From assembly GCA_010094025.1 (NCBI GenBank), contig ML991789.1, positions 124,001-188,000 of the forward strand: a stretch of DNA of 64,000 bases, written 5' to 3'. The stretch's first letter is position 1; every line of letters begins with the position of its first letter. Origin of the DNA: Viridothelium virens (lineage: Eukaryota > Ascomycota > Dothideomycetes > Trypetheliales > Trypetheliaceae). The notes under the pieces were generated by a model. That model did not search any database, had not been told where the DNA came from, and saw only the letters and a program-made list of their open reading frames with translations. Shown here one piece after another: positions 36,201 through 47,360 of this stretch. A program made the translations under genes and the position numbers.

Positions 36201-37267
36201 GTAATGGAATATCAATGGTTTTCAGGCGATCTGATGCAAAGGTTTCCCAGGAAGCCTGACATTGCGATACAGAAGTAGGAAGAGAGCAATTTGGAGCACC
36301 AGGAACTGTAACACTTTCGGTCGAAACAAGGCCAACAGAAAATATGTCTGTATAATTCGTTGCTGGCACAGACGTTCCCACACTAGTCCACAGCTCAGTC
36401 GAGGTTGAGGTCTCAGTTTCAAGAGGAAAGCCGCCTACAACAACGGTGCTTGTTCTTGTCGCAACTATTGTGTAGGTATGAGTAGATGCCGGTTGTCCCG
36501 AGAAGGTGCCGATCTGCGTTGTAGGTACTGATGTATATGTGTCCCATGTTTGATATATGCTTGAATCATCATACGAATTTGATAGCAAGGCATAATAATT
36601 TTCCCATCGCAACCAGCATTGATCAGTAGAGTTATGACGACTTGCGTTCGGATGGATAGAGGAACTGTTGAAGCGCCGAGATGCTGGTAGCGTAGCTACT
36701 GTGATCGAGCTGTTCTTTGCAGACGTAGTCGACCTTCCGGCGTTGGGTCTTCCCGTAATTGTAGTAAAGTTGGACCGGGTAGAAACCGGCGAATCAGGGC
36801 TTCCTGCGTTCGTAGCACTTACGTTTTGCGAGGATGTCGAGCTTGATTTACTTATCGGCGTGATAGACGAGGTATTTCCCGTAAAGGCCCTATGCGTCGA
36901 TGCTGAAGCAATGAAAGATCCATTGCTCCACCTCCCGCTGGATATTGATTCTGGGACAGGTAGCGTATGTGAGGATTCCAAGCTTGCAGAAGGTATTGCT
37001 AATCCTGAGGCAATGTAATCACCGATACCTAAGGCGCCTGATGATGTGAGCTGACCGGTGAAAGTTGATATCCTTGATGAATTGCGCAGAGTCGTAGCGT
37101 TGGCAATTCTTGCAGGAGGTGCTCTGTTGCTTAAGACATAGTCTGCAAGACAGTTAGTAGGCAGCTCTACAATGGAAAATTTAGAAAGTTCCCTTGCCTC
37201 CCAGAGCTCCCCAGCTATAGATATTCAGAAAGCAAAGCTCGTACAATATGAGCAAATCCCATCTCAT
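33220..37267 (-). CDS. Large GPI-anchored extracellular repeat protein (adhesin-like)
   Basis: About 1,330 residues from exons 37267-37198 and 37142-33220. The short first exon encodes the signal sequence MRWDLLILYELCFLN and IYSWGALG. It joins the long exon through a 55-nt intron that begins GC rather than GT (GGAG|GCAAGG) and has branch TACTAAC and acceptor TTGCAG. An N-terminal Ser/Thr region follows, then a Cys-rich domain (about residues 300-660) with paired WxxYW-type segments, a Gly/Ser/Pro linker, and at least four related modules of about 50 residues (TIGGNPYTAYSG, TIGSQVYTAHPG, TLDGVPYTAYAL, TAKDGTVWTAIE), each with an ATI(D/S)G(Q/E) core. The end, GILVVFWIALSLMLLV, is a GPI-type hydrophobic tail. 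Function unknown; an adhesive or wall role is inferred from architecture. Confidence 0.82.
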
Positions 37268-38624
37268 CTTCCCAAATTCAAGAGCCTACGGGCTGAGACA
37301 CAAGCGTCGATCGCCTCATAGATTAGAGACTGATTTGCAGTCAATTTGACGTATTCTTTTGCATAGGCAAGCGACTGGCATTCATGTCATGATTTCATAT
37401 TCGCGATAAAGATAGAGGGCCCTTGGAAAGAAGTATAAGAAGAAGAAAAGTGTGCCTTACGCCCTAAAGTACGATCGTTGCGTACCCTTGGTAGTGAAGA
37501 CGCACATCTCCACCGGCCGAAGAGCTGAGATCTGGGTATTGCAAGATCTTGCGGGCCAATCAGTGCGAAAAAGAAGATCTCGGCTCATGGCAACGGTGCG
37601 ATGCACACGTGGAATAGCCAATCTTGAATCAAAAAACCTAGGTAGTTTCATACGCCAAGGGGACGGTAAGTTGCAGGGTAAAAGGTGTCGGGTAAAGTAA
37701 GGATGGTCAGAACTAGCATAAAGACACTCCGATCTTACAAAGGCCCCGAGAGGAAAGCCCAGGTAGGTAGCTTGTTTTTCTCTGAGTACTCTGTAATTCT
37801 CGAGTTTTCTTGGCAAGAGGGCCTCTAGATTTCCCTGAAATCCTCCAACGGTAGCATCCGCCGGACCGTGGCATCCCCTCAATCCTGAAGTCCAACTTTC
37901 GTGGTACACGAAGTCACGGACCAGAGCTTGGCAAAAGGATTCGGAGCAAGCACCAAAGGTGAAATAATCACCGAAAAGACCCTGATTGAGGGCGGGAAAT
38001 TCCACATTCGCGAGGCCAGACTATCTCCTTGAAGAAGAGCGCGAGAGGCGAGGGACAACGGTTTCGTCTAGCGTCGACACGGATGGACTAGGAGCATGAG
38101 ACTGCTAGATTTTTGGTTTCAGGGTTGTCCTTCCACCAATGGCTAGGGCAGCAAGGATTCGGTGTCGCTCGGAGCAAGGACGTCTTGACACTGACCGACT
38201 ACTGGCTATCGCTTTCAGCTCTGATGCAGGTAATCTAATATGCAAAGCATAAGACCTGCTAGGACATCCCGTCGTTCTACCTAGCGTTCTGACGACCCGT
38301 TCTCTTACATCTAGAGTGGGGTGATGGAGCACAATTATGGATGTATCTGAAGAGTTATGTACGGAGTACAACAGGTTTGAAGACGGATCTGTGCGATGTG
38401 ATGCACACGTCCTATCGTTCGAAAGCCCTCGAGCAGTCTACCACGGAGCAACACAAAAAACATGCAGCTCCAGTAATCTATCGCACCTCTAAGCAGTGGT
38501 GGCAGTCTAGGTAGTTTGCATCCTACGGGTCGCCTCACAGTCACCCGTTGACAAGCCGCAACCGCTTACCGGAACAAAGCAAATCTGTGTGAAGCAAGAT
38601 CCTTAGAATCCTCGGATCTGGTGC
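37268..38624. other. Intergenic, no supported gene
   Basis: Promoter of the large GPI protein and 3' region of the acetyltransferase gene. A minus-strand frame of 182 codons (37457-38005) is open by length but has no family or codon evidence. GTACGGAGTAC occurs at 38359-38369. Confidence 0.35.
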
Positions 38625-39573
38625 CTATCTATATGTGTTTATGCTTGGAATCGTAGGCACAGGACTGATTTCATCGTTTTCGTGTCCATCTACTCGCCGT
38701 AGTATTCGCGCTGGATTGCCAACGACAATAGTGTAGTCCGGAACATCCTTGAATCTGGTTAGCCAAGTTCTTGATCGGCGTGCAACTCTCCTGCTTCCGA
38801 AGGCTTTTTGCACTGCACCTTTGTGACCACGGCGCCAGCCCCAAGTGTAGCTCCCTTCCCAACCCTGACACCAGGCAAAATTTTCACATCACCGCCTACC
38901 CACACATCCTCACCGATGTGAACCTCTTTTCCCATCTCTGGCCCTTTCATGCCATCTCGCAATTCAGGGTTAGTGGGATGGGTACCACTATAGATGCTTA
39001 AATTTGGGGCAATGAGTGTTCTGGCACCGATTGTCACCAAGCAGGTATCGATGATCACACAATTGACATTTATGAAGACACCCTTGCCCACCTTCACGTT
39101 GGTGCCGAAATCGATGAATATGGGAGAACAGACTTCAGGGTCGTCTGCAAATTGAGCTTCATCTTCTTCTGCGGTGGCCCCAGGTGGTGGAAGTGGTCTC
39201 TGGTCATTGACGATGCTTGAACTCAGTTTAGTGAATGAAGCACCGTAAAACTTGTGGATCATGCGAGACTAGGCCAGAAATAATGAAATTGGTAACGAAC
39301 TCACTCCCTCCATAATCTCACCAGCTCTCTTCGAGGGACGTCTCCGACGCTGTTGAAACGGCGTAACGCACGGCGGCATCTCGCACGCTCTGCGATCATT
39401 TCTGGATGGAAGGCATAATACAGCTGACGTAGTCAGCACCAAGCAAATATATGGATGAATGGGACGCAATCGCATCAATTTTGCTTTGAGATGAATTCTT
39501 CCTATTAAGAAGTGGTAAATCCGGGGCCTACCTCGCCAGCCAATGCCTTTCTCTTGTTCTCCGACAGAGCCAT
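38625..39573 (-). CDS. Maltose/galactoside-type O-acetyltransferase (hexapeptide repeat)
   Basis: 226 residues from exons 39573-39532, 39423-39305, 39215-38819 and 38747-38625. It transfers acetyl from acetyl-CoA to a sugar hydroxyl. MALSENKRKALAGE joins LYYAFHPEMIAERARCRRAL to form the N-terminal maltose acetyltransferase domain (PF12464). Exon 3 supplies IVNDQRPLPPPG and the left-handed beta-helix repeats: IDFGTNVKVGKGVFINVNCV, then GARTLIAPNLSIYSGTHPTN with the active-site His, then EVHIGEDVWVGGDVKILPGV, then VGKGATLGAGAVVTK. Exon 4 supplies DVPDYTIVVGNPARILR. Two of the three introns end in TTCAAG. Acceptor unknown; common in fungal sugar-use loci, but no neighbour here points to one. It is head to head with STE14. 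Confidence 0.93.
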
Positions 39574-40026
39574 TTTGGACACTGTGCTCTTACGAGTCAA
39601 ACTGCCGGAGTGATAAAACTGTGGACGACACCTGACTTCTACTTGCAGTTCCTTTAGGTAGGTAGGTACTTAGGGAGAGTACTCTATCGCAGGCGGAAGA
39701 GTTCCGCTCCTAGAGTACCGCGCGAGGCGCGTCAAGCTCTTGGCGCGTGAGGTCATTCAACCATCTTACCTGTATACTTCTCGATACCATCAACCAGATT
39801 CCTGGCTGCGCATCCTGAGCGCGGGCGCTCGTTCTCGCCTTGTGTACTCGGATCAACCAAGTTGATGACGTTTAACGATGATTTACCAAATCCCCCACTC
39901 CCTAGAAATCGAGCGTAATGTGGGGACGACAAGGTAATCCTTCGACCGCAAGACACAAACACCGGAAGCTGTACAACGAAGAAGCACAGCAGCAATCGGA
40001 TTGGCTTTGCTCTATTTCACACGACT
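39574..40026. promoter_or_regulatory. Divergent promoter between O-acetyltransferase and STE14
   Basis: 453 bp shared upstream region. It holds a short GTAGGTAGGTA repeat at 39657-39667. No clear TATA box. Confidence 0.4.
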
Positions 40027-41055
40027 ATGGCCGCAGCAAACAGTATCCCGTCACCTACCTCTTCTACCAACGGCAACATCCCAGCGCCATCTTCCCCATC
40101 CATTTCTTGGCCTCTAAACCGTCCCACCTCCCCTGGACCATGGAGTCCACGGGTCGAACAAGAGCTTCGAGCCCGAGAAACCTCAAGCTTCACTGTGCAT
40201 TCCTCCCGAAGGGATCCAATGTCTTCGCGAGCCCACCTTGACCCTGATCTGCTTCCACACCACCCCAGATCTCTCTCCAGCATCTCCATCCAAGCCTTTT
40301 GTCTTGGATTCGCATTTGCTGCGGGAGTTCTGCTCTCCCTCTATCTCACACTAATACATGACTCTAGCCCACTCTCATGCTTCTGGCGCATTCCGACCTT
40401 TCTTTGCATCCTCTCTACGTTCCACTTCCTCGAGTTCTGGACGACGGCGCATTATAATACCCCGCGTGTCGATGCTTCGTCCTTTCTACTGTTTAACAAC
40501 GGCACAGCATACTTCATGGCGCAGGTTGCAGCCTTCTTCGAGACCTTTTTGACGTCCTTAATTCTTCGTCCCTTCTCCACTATACCTCCCTACTCTTACC
40601 TCCACACTGGCACCTTCGTGTTGCTGGGCTTCACGCTCGTGCTGTTTGGTCAGGCCGTTCGTAGCATCGCGATGGCACATCTAGGGACGAACTTCCATCA
40701 TATCGTACAAGTAAGGCGGAATGAGGGCCATGAATTGGTGACAAATGGCATTTACGCGTTGCTGCGGCATCCATCGTATTTTGGTTTCTTCTGGTGGGCT
40801 GTGGGGACTCAACTAGTGCTGGGAAATTGCGTATGTCTAGTGCTATATGTCGGAGTGTTGCGACGATTTTTTGGACATCGAATACAAAGTACGTCTTCCA
40901 GGATTGCAGAAGAGATGAAGGGTAGACTTTGTGTCGTGTCGTGGCATGCGCTAATGATTTCCACAGAGGAGGAGAAGGCGCTCTTGGGGTTTTTCGGGGA
41001 TGCGTATGCAGAGTATAAAGCGAAGACCAAGGTTGGAATACCGTTGATATCATGA
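40027..41055 (+). CDS. STE14: Protein-S-isoprenylcysteine O-methyltransferase
   Basis: 316 residues from exons 40027-40888 and 40967-41055. The 78-nt intron is a multiple of three and open, so unspliced RNA would add 26 residues; splicing restores the family sequence HRIQKEEKALLGFFGDAYAE. The enzyme sits in the ER membrane and methylates the C-terminal isoprenyl-Cys of Ras, Rho and a-factor-type proteins. After a Pro/Ser-rich cytosolic N terminus come the spans FCLGFAFAAGVLLSLYLTLI, TFLCILSTFHFLEFWTTAHY and HTGTFVLLGFTLVLFGQAVR. The ICMT core (PF04140) follows: AMAHLGTNFHHIVQ, HELVTNGIYALLRHPSYFGF and FWWAVGTQLVLGNCVCLVLY. It ends with YKAKTKVGIPLIS. All expected motifs are present. Confidence 0.95.
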   Translation: MAAANSIPSPTSSTNGNIPAPSSPSISWPLNRPTSPGPWSPRVEQELRARETSSFTVHSSRRDPMSSRAHLDPDLLPHHPRSLSSISIQAFCLGFAFAAGVLLSLYLTLIHDSSPLSCFWRIPTFLCILSTFHFLEFWTTAHYNTPRVDASSFLLFNNGTAYFMAQVAAFFETFLTSLILRPFSTIPPYSYLHTGTFVLLGFTLVLFGQAVRSIAMAHLGTNFHHIVQVRRNEGHELVTNGIYALLRHPSYFGFFWWAVGTQLVLGNCVCLVLYVGVLRRFFGHRIQSTSSRIAEEMKGRLCVVSWHALMISTEEEKALLGFFGDAYAEYKAKTKVGIPLIS

Positions 41056-42674
41056 CATCGTCATAGCCTTGGAACATTGCGTGTACAGCGTGTACAGACT
41101 CTATACTTCAACACAAGTGAAACTTAAAAGATATGACCATCGCTCGTCGGAGACGTCCATGTGAAAGAAGCCTTAAGTCATCTGACACTCCAATCTGGTA
41201 TTCATGAAAGAGCTCGTATTCGTCAAGCACAAGATCCACGAGACCTCCTTTGCCATCAAAATTACCCAAAGTCCCCTTGCAAACTAACCTTCTTGTACGC
41301 ATGCCTTTGATTTTCCCGTATCTCAGTCGTGTCTACATCCCCTCACCCTGAATACTGCCCTCCAAACTCGAACTCCCGGCCCTAGAGCTTTCCGCCTGAT
41401 TTGCCCCATCCCGCATGCGGAGCTCTTGCTCATGATTCGGACATGCCCCAACAACGTGCCTCCGAATTGTCTCATAAGCGTCGCAAAAGAGGACTTTGAG
41501 CGGATCGAGGGTGCGGTAGCATTGGTGGGTATGGATGGCCACGCAATCACAGTGGGAAAAGTGGGTGTAGGTGTGAGAACACATGATTGTGTGGTTGAAC
41601 CAAGGGTAAGTGATGAGGTGTTGGGAACAAGACCGAGCGTTTGGATGAAAACGGACGCTTGGAGATACGTTAAGCGCGTTGCAGAGCCGCTAGAATAGTC
41701 TCGTCCCTAATGAATTGTTCTGTGTCACCGCCGAAAAAAGATAGGATCTGATTCCACTCAGTGATGCTGCTGAAAGCCCTCTCAAGGCGGAATGTTGTGC
41801 AATTACTTTCTCTGGAGTTCGGGAGAGTGGTCCTCTGGCGATATGTGGACGTTGTCAGAATCTAGGCTTGGCAATCCATGCAAGTTCTGACGTGAGGAGA
41901 TACGTGACCAAAAGGTTCCGACTGTGAGATCCGGGAAGAAACGATAGGAAGTCTAAAGAAGTGCTAGAGGCGCTCAAGCATTCAAAGGTATCGCCACGAA
42001 TGTCAATGGGAACAAGTATGAAGCGCAGTCTTTGCCCAATGCATTCAATAGACCGCCCAGAACAGTGCCAGTACAAGGTAAAGAATCGAATAGAAAGTTG
42101 ATTGAAGGCTCTCTATGTTGAGTGGGGACGAACTGTACGTTCCACCGGTCCCGTCTTATAGGCCCATCAGAGCAATCATAGCCTCGCCTTGATGCTCCTC
42201 AAATTTGGCTTGATGTATTTGTTGTTCATAGTGGATCCAGGAATGCGTGGCGAGACGCTCAAGCTCGAGAACGTGGAAGATTCAGGCATCTAGAGCTACT
42301 TGCGGTGCAGGAGAAAACGACGCTGTTTGTTTGTGCATGATGTGCATCCGTCAACTTGACTTGATACCTCTTCGCAAAGAGAAGTTATTCGCAGACCGAG
42401 AAATTCCAAATCGCAGAGAAGAGGGGTGCAAACTTTGCCTTGAGCAATCCAAGGAGATAAAAAACTTGACAAGGTTTGGGGCAAACCATCAATGGGTAGC
42501 CTGGGCGGCATTGGTGAGGCTGCAATCAACGATCCAATGTATGACAAATGAAGTTGTTCATATCGAGTTTTCCACAATCTCCATGTGTCAGTGTAAGAGA
42601 ACCTAAGAACCCGACTGTCTAACCTGTCCTGTTGTCGTATCGGAAGCTATACCGTGTGCCGGCGGGTGAAGAAG
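41056..42674. other. Intergenic, no supported gene
   Basis: 1.6 kb between convergent STE14 and TTI1. Overlapping open frames on both strands at 41330-41700 and a CxxC..CxxC-bearing plus frame at 42247-42606 were examined, but none could be tied to a family. No RNA gene seen. Confidence 0.35.
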
Positions 42675-45600
42675 TTACCGTTGTGGAACATTGGCACGTG
42701 GTTCTACTAGGATACGGCATCCACAAAAACGCCACTCTGCATGTCGATAAATTTCCAGCCGATCGGGCAGCTGGGAGTAGGGATCGGATACGGTATGATG
42801 CTTTCCATGGTTGACGGGTTCGTTCCTTGCAGCCCAACCGTTATGTCTCGCAATAGCGAGCCAGAGAGCATCAGGATTGCGTCGCTCTAACACCTGTCGA
42901 ATGTCTTCCCGTCTTTCCAGTAGCGGCCCCAAGATATGTAGGATATCGTCAAAAATTTCTTCGTTGACTGGGACGTACTCCAGGATTAGCACTAAAACAT
43001 TGATCAAGCCCTTCCATATTCTTCGTGCTGGGGCATCAATATATGCGACCGTAGAGGTTCTTTCAAGACTAAGGTCGCGCATGACTAGGTCTTTTGGGTG
43101 ATCGGTCCCTTGCGTCGCTTTATAATGTTCCCCTATAGCAGCTTCGCCTACCTCGCGAAGGAATTTCTCGACATACAAGTCCACCACCGATGGCCAGAGA
43201 TCTTCGATCCTGCCTTTCATAAACTGCCCTGCATATTTGCAGAAGAGACCAATGGTGTCCAGTGTCGATACAACGACATAGGCTTCTTCATCGCTAAGAC
43301 GCGACATCAGGATAGGCCAAAGCGTATTGATGAGCGGTAGGAAGGAGTTTTCGTGGGTAGCAATAACAGGAATTGCGGTATCGAGCAATGACAGGAGAGA
43401 AGCCCGAAATTGAGAGGAAGACGATGGTAAGTAATGCTGGGTGAGTTGACTAATGCTTAGAAGCAAATTGTATGTCTTTGGCGCAGGTGGACCGGGCTCT
43501 TCAGGCTCATCCGTCGGCGGCTCGCCGTCATCTTCCGTGTCGGTTGTAATAGATGTCCCATCCAAGAGATTTTTAGGACCGTCTGGCCTTCCTGAAGGAT
43601 CTTTCCAAGGTCGCTTCGGAAAGTCTCCCTGAATATCTTCTTCAATATCTTTGTTCTCCTCGTATCTATTCTTCAATTTCTTGATGTCTTCGATAATGTC
43701 GATGATGTTGGCTCGTTGGAATTGAGCAGTGGCCTCTGACTCGTTAGACTGAGATTCAATGACGAGCTGCGGTGTTTTAACGCTTTCTTCAACAACCACC
43801 CGGAGTACAGCAAACAATAGTTCTACAAGCCTTGGATATCCATGATACTGTTCCAACGCCACAAATATGCTTCCAATGATGTCGTCCAAATATGGGATCA
43901 GGGACGGCCCTGATAGTCTGACCATCATGAGCAAGACCATCGGTGCTTGCGGAGATATCTCGGAGCCGCCAAGCTTAAACGCGACGGCATTTGTAAGGTA
44001 GTCGACATTGGATACAATGAGCTCGCTTGCATTCTTATATCCGGAGAAAGTAGCGAGTAGATTTAGGCAGGTCATCGCGTGTTGACGGAGGGGATCGACT
44101 TGGGATCCTATCAGATGGAGTACAGGGTAGAGAGCATCAACTAATTCTTCCCGGAATCGTTCCTTCTGTTGCTGAGCTTGTAAGGTAAGCACCTCAAGGG
44201 CCAAAGCTTGTACTCGCCAGTCGCCTTCTTCATCCATATCTGCGCTTGTAAGAACATCAAGTGAAATAGTATACAACTGGTCCAGCATCACTTCTGGTCT
44301 CTGTATACCTTCCGTACCAATGTCAAGATATTGGTCAATCGACGAAGTTTGCTCTAAAACTCCCTTGAGGAACTGAACAGTGAGCCACATATCAGCTGCC
44401 CGTAGTTCTCCCCGAGATTTACCGCAAGATAGTAAAAGGTCTTGCATCAAGGACTCTGCGGACGACGAAGCACTCAGTCGATCGACGAGTGCTTTTATTT
44501 CGATCATTGTGTCCCTTTGACCTCTTCGCCCTTCCAGAACATCATTGAACTTCGTAGCGATATGACGGTCCCCTGTGATTACCATGTCAAGAGTGCTGAT
44601 GGTTTGCTCGTTTCTATTATTCTTTATTAGGACACTGCTGTCTTTTGTCGCCAATGTGACGCTATCCCGTAAGTTTGCTGTTATAACCATGTCGATATTT
44701 GTCAAATCGGTGTTTCGTTCCATGAGTAATTGATAAGCGAGAGAAATTCGATGCACAAGTCGCTGTTTTGCGACATCGTCGTTGGACTCCATGACTCTCG
44801 GCAAAGAAATGGTCCAACTCCGGAGGCTATCCCTCAAAATTTCGCAAAGATCAGGGTTAACATCGAGCAAATGCTTCAGGATATTGCTAGACCGGCTCAT
44901 CTGGGAATCCTCATCTGAAAGCATGACGAGTGTCTCTAATGTCATGCCTGCTGACTCACTCAATGAAACCCTACAGTCCTGGAGAACGACAGCGCAGAGC
45001 TCGGCGATCGCGTGCTTAACCTCCTTGCGGTCATGATCCCAGATCTTCATGATGCTGGCCAGGACCTGTTTGACTTGACCAGATGTCGCTCGTAACCAAA
45101 TCTTGGTTCGCACGGGGCCTGGTCTGGCATGATCTTCCTCGTCTTTGGCAGTCCCCGGTGGCAATTCTTTCGTTTTGTCATCACCGAGGATAGAATTCAA
45201 AAGGCTTGCAAGCAACATAAGGGCACCTTCGAGAAGTTTGTAGTTCCTCCTTGACTTTGCTGAAGGTATCAAGACTTTGGCTAAAGACGAGACAATCCCT
45301 GGAAAGAAGTTTGTGAGAACATCGTGATCAGAAAGACAGCTTAATAGTGACCGCAAGGCAGATAAAGCGAAGAGCTGAACTTCGCTTGATGTCCCTTCAA
45401 CAATACCTTCTAGCATGGCAGTAACTGTTTGGCCGAGTTGAGGTACATTAGCTGTGCCAACGAGAGATTCCTCACCACCGGAAGTTTGTTTGAGAGAGGC
45501 AAATAGAAGAGAAAGGCAATGAAAGGCAGCTACACGAAGCTCTTCCGATATCCCCTCAAGCTTTTTCACAGGGGATCCTTTGCCGGCTAGAAAGGTGAGA

Positions 45601-45990
45601 AGAATGAGTAGCTGACCGGATAAGTTTATGGCGATATTGTGCCGCCATCCTGTCTCGAAAAGGATGGCCACGCATTGGAGGCATAACTCTAGAGCTCTTA
45701 CTGGTAGCTTCTGGCTTTCCCGAAGGACATGGGAAAGGGGAAAAAAGACATAGTCGGCGAGTTTCTCGTCAAAGCTATTTTTTTGAGCAGATAAGGATTC
45801 CAGGGTTCGAAGTAGCTTTTCCAAAGCCTGGGTGACATCTTTGCCGCTACTCTTGTTGGCCGCAAAGGACAGTGCTGCTTGACTCAGCCCTACGCATGGA
45901 GGCTTCAGCTAAATACCGACTGTGAGTCCCGGGTTTCGAAGTTCTCTTCAGCCTACTCACTGCACGGAAGAGTTGGTTGCGATTTTCCAT
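42675..45990 (-). CDS. TTI1: Tti1, HEAT-repeat subunit of the Tel2-Tti1-Tti2 complex
   Basis: About 1,087 residues from exons 45990-45961 and 45908-42675 (52-nt intron, GTGAGT..TTTAG). The splice joins MENRNQLFRA to LKPPCVGLSQAALSF, the most conserved N-terminal stretch of Tti1. The TTT complex is an Hsp90 co-chaperone that stabilises PIKK kinases such as Tor, Mec1 and Tel1. The body is all-helical HEAT-like repeats. The C-terminal hallmark IPVIATHENSFLPLINTLWP and RLSDEEAYVVVSTLDTIGLF, then CKYAGQFMKGRIEDLWP, is present, with an acidic linker before it. The last about 50 residues after RHNGWAARN are not family-like and may be intron-derived or variable. In a nice coincidence the window also encodes a lipid kinase of the PIKK-related fold (Vps34), but TTT clients are the protein kinases. 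Confidence 0.93.
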
Positions 45991-46529
45991 GGCCTTTTGC
46001 CTACACGCTGTGGACTCCTCGTTGAGGACGGAGTATTCGGCATTCCGGCATGAGCCACGTCCTGTGCACCTAATAAAGGTTGGTGAGTACCGCAATGGTA
46101 CGTTTTAAAGTTAGGTAGAAGACCGTGATTTCTTACGTAAGCTAGAAGCTTCATCTGGTGACCACCGATATCGAATTTACAAGAAAGTAATACTCCAATC
46201 CACCAAACAACTTCAGGGGCGGTAACTCCTGAATGCATAAATTCTTAAGCTTCTCGGCTTGAGTTACGAGAATCTGATTGAGCATGATGAGCCTTCGTCT
46301 CTTAGAGGCAACGCTGGTCTATTCTATCAGCTCGGCACGATCAAGACTCACTTCGTTTCTACCAGAGGCTGGCCAAAACCTTGAACATCGCTATCAAAGC
46401 TACTTGGAACCGACACGAGCGACAAGCCTCGTGCAATGCACATAGTGACCTAGATGAAGAAACCTGCTAACTCCATCGTCTCGGTAGGAAGCATGTGGAT
46501 ACGGAGTTCTTCTAGCTTGAGATGAGGAG
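45991..46529. other. Intergenic, no supported gene
   Basis: Upstream of TTI1 and downstream of the next minus-strand gene. An open minus frame continues upstream of the TTI1 start into 46238 but has no family support; it is probably leader sequence. Confidence 0.4.
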
Positions 46530-47360
46530 CTAGGCAATCTCAAATTCTATCGGTCCACCTTCTAATTCCATACCCAACATCTCCGGCTCCTCTCCCATCG
46601 TCACAGGGCTGTCTCCGTATTTCTGCCTCTGCTCTCTGTCCATCTCCTCCTTCGTCTCAGAATCAGCCTCATCCTCTGGCGATCGCCATGTTCGGAGTCT
46701 GACACCACCCAGCTCATCCAGACTCGCAAAACTCCACCACCGCGTTCCTAGACATTTGTTCGTCAAGTTGACCCGATACCGCTCGCCTTTCTCCACACGT
46801 GCAGCTTCGATCTGGTCGCGCGGGACTTCATGTCGCACCGTATAAGCGCCTTGTCCACATTGCGGAATCGTGACGAACGACCACACACTTTGCAAGTTTT
46901 CAGAGTCCCAACGGCATTGCGGCCAGCCCCGCGGGAAAATTTCAATTTCCTTGTCTGGTTTGGTAGTACAGATGATGTTGTGGAATGAACGGTTGTCTAG
47001 GTCTTCAAGTGGCGAGGGATGAGTTTGCAAGGTGATGGGTTTGTTGGGATGTGGAGTACTGAGGATGCGAGCGCTGACGGTGATGTGAAATGGCTCAGTG
47101 GACGTGGATGATAGGGCAGACGGCGAGGTGCTGAGGGTAAGGCCGATAACCACGGATGGATTTGGCGAACTAAAGAGAGTTCAGTATGTTCTAATGACAA
47201 GACACACTCGTGGACAACTTCTGAAATGAAATCCGGTGGATAATAACGAACCAAAGGGTAGGTTTGAAGCAAGGTCCAGACGAAGATGGCAATTGAAAAC
47301 GTGTATGGGTAAGCAGGAGGCTTACGGGTGAATTAACCGTCCGTCTCCTCTGCCTGTCAT
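46530..47360 (-). CDS. Conserved-looking fungal protein of unknown function
   Basis: About 224 residues from exons 47360-47326 (MTGRGDGRLIHP) and 47169-46530, with a 156-nt intron (GTAAGC..TTTAG). I know no functional name. Beta-strand-like segments dominate the first 130 residues (SVVIGLTLSTSPSALS, PFHITVSARILSTPHPNKPI, SVWSFVTIPQCGQGAYTVRH). WDSENLQSVW and VNLTNKCLGTRWWSFASLDE suggest a small folded domain, and the C terminus is acidic (DEADSETKEEMDREQRQKYG). No signal peptide or membrane span, so a cytosolic or nuclear site is likely. The exon 1 choice rests on a clean splice and an ATG; an internal start at 47153 would need a GTG and is unlikely. Confidence 0.65.

Noticed and set aside
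37457-38005. 182-codon minus-strand frame
   Set aside because: Longest unexplained frame in the spacer, but composition is unlike the neighbours' proteins and no domain or splice partner is seen; chance frame likely.
41108-41302. Possible Sm/LSM-like fold (KGTLGNFDGKGGLVDLVLDE) on the minus strand
   Set aside because: Only one short stretch resembles an Sm2-like loop; no Sm1 motif with correct spacing and no matching exons.
41426-41698. Open frame on the plus strand with an overlapping open frame on the minus strand
   Set aside because: Neither strand shows a family; the two frames shadow each other and direction cannot be decided.
42247-42606. Frame with CMMC and CKLC pairs suggesting a zinc site
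   Set aside because: Spacing fits no known finger, and the region lacks start context and splice sites.
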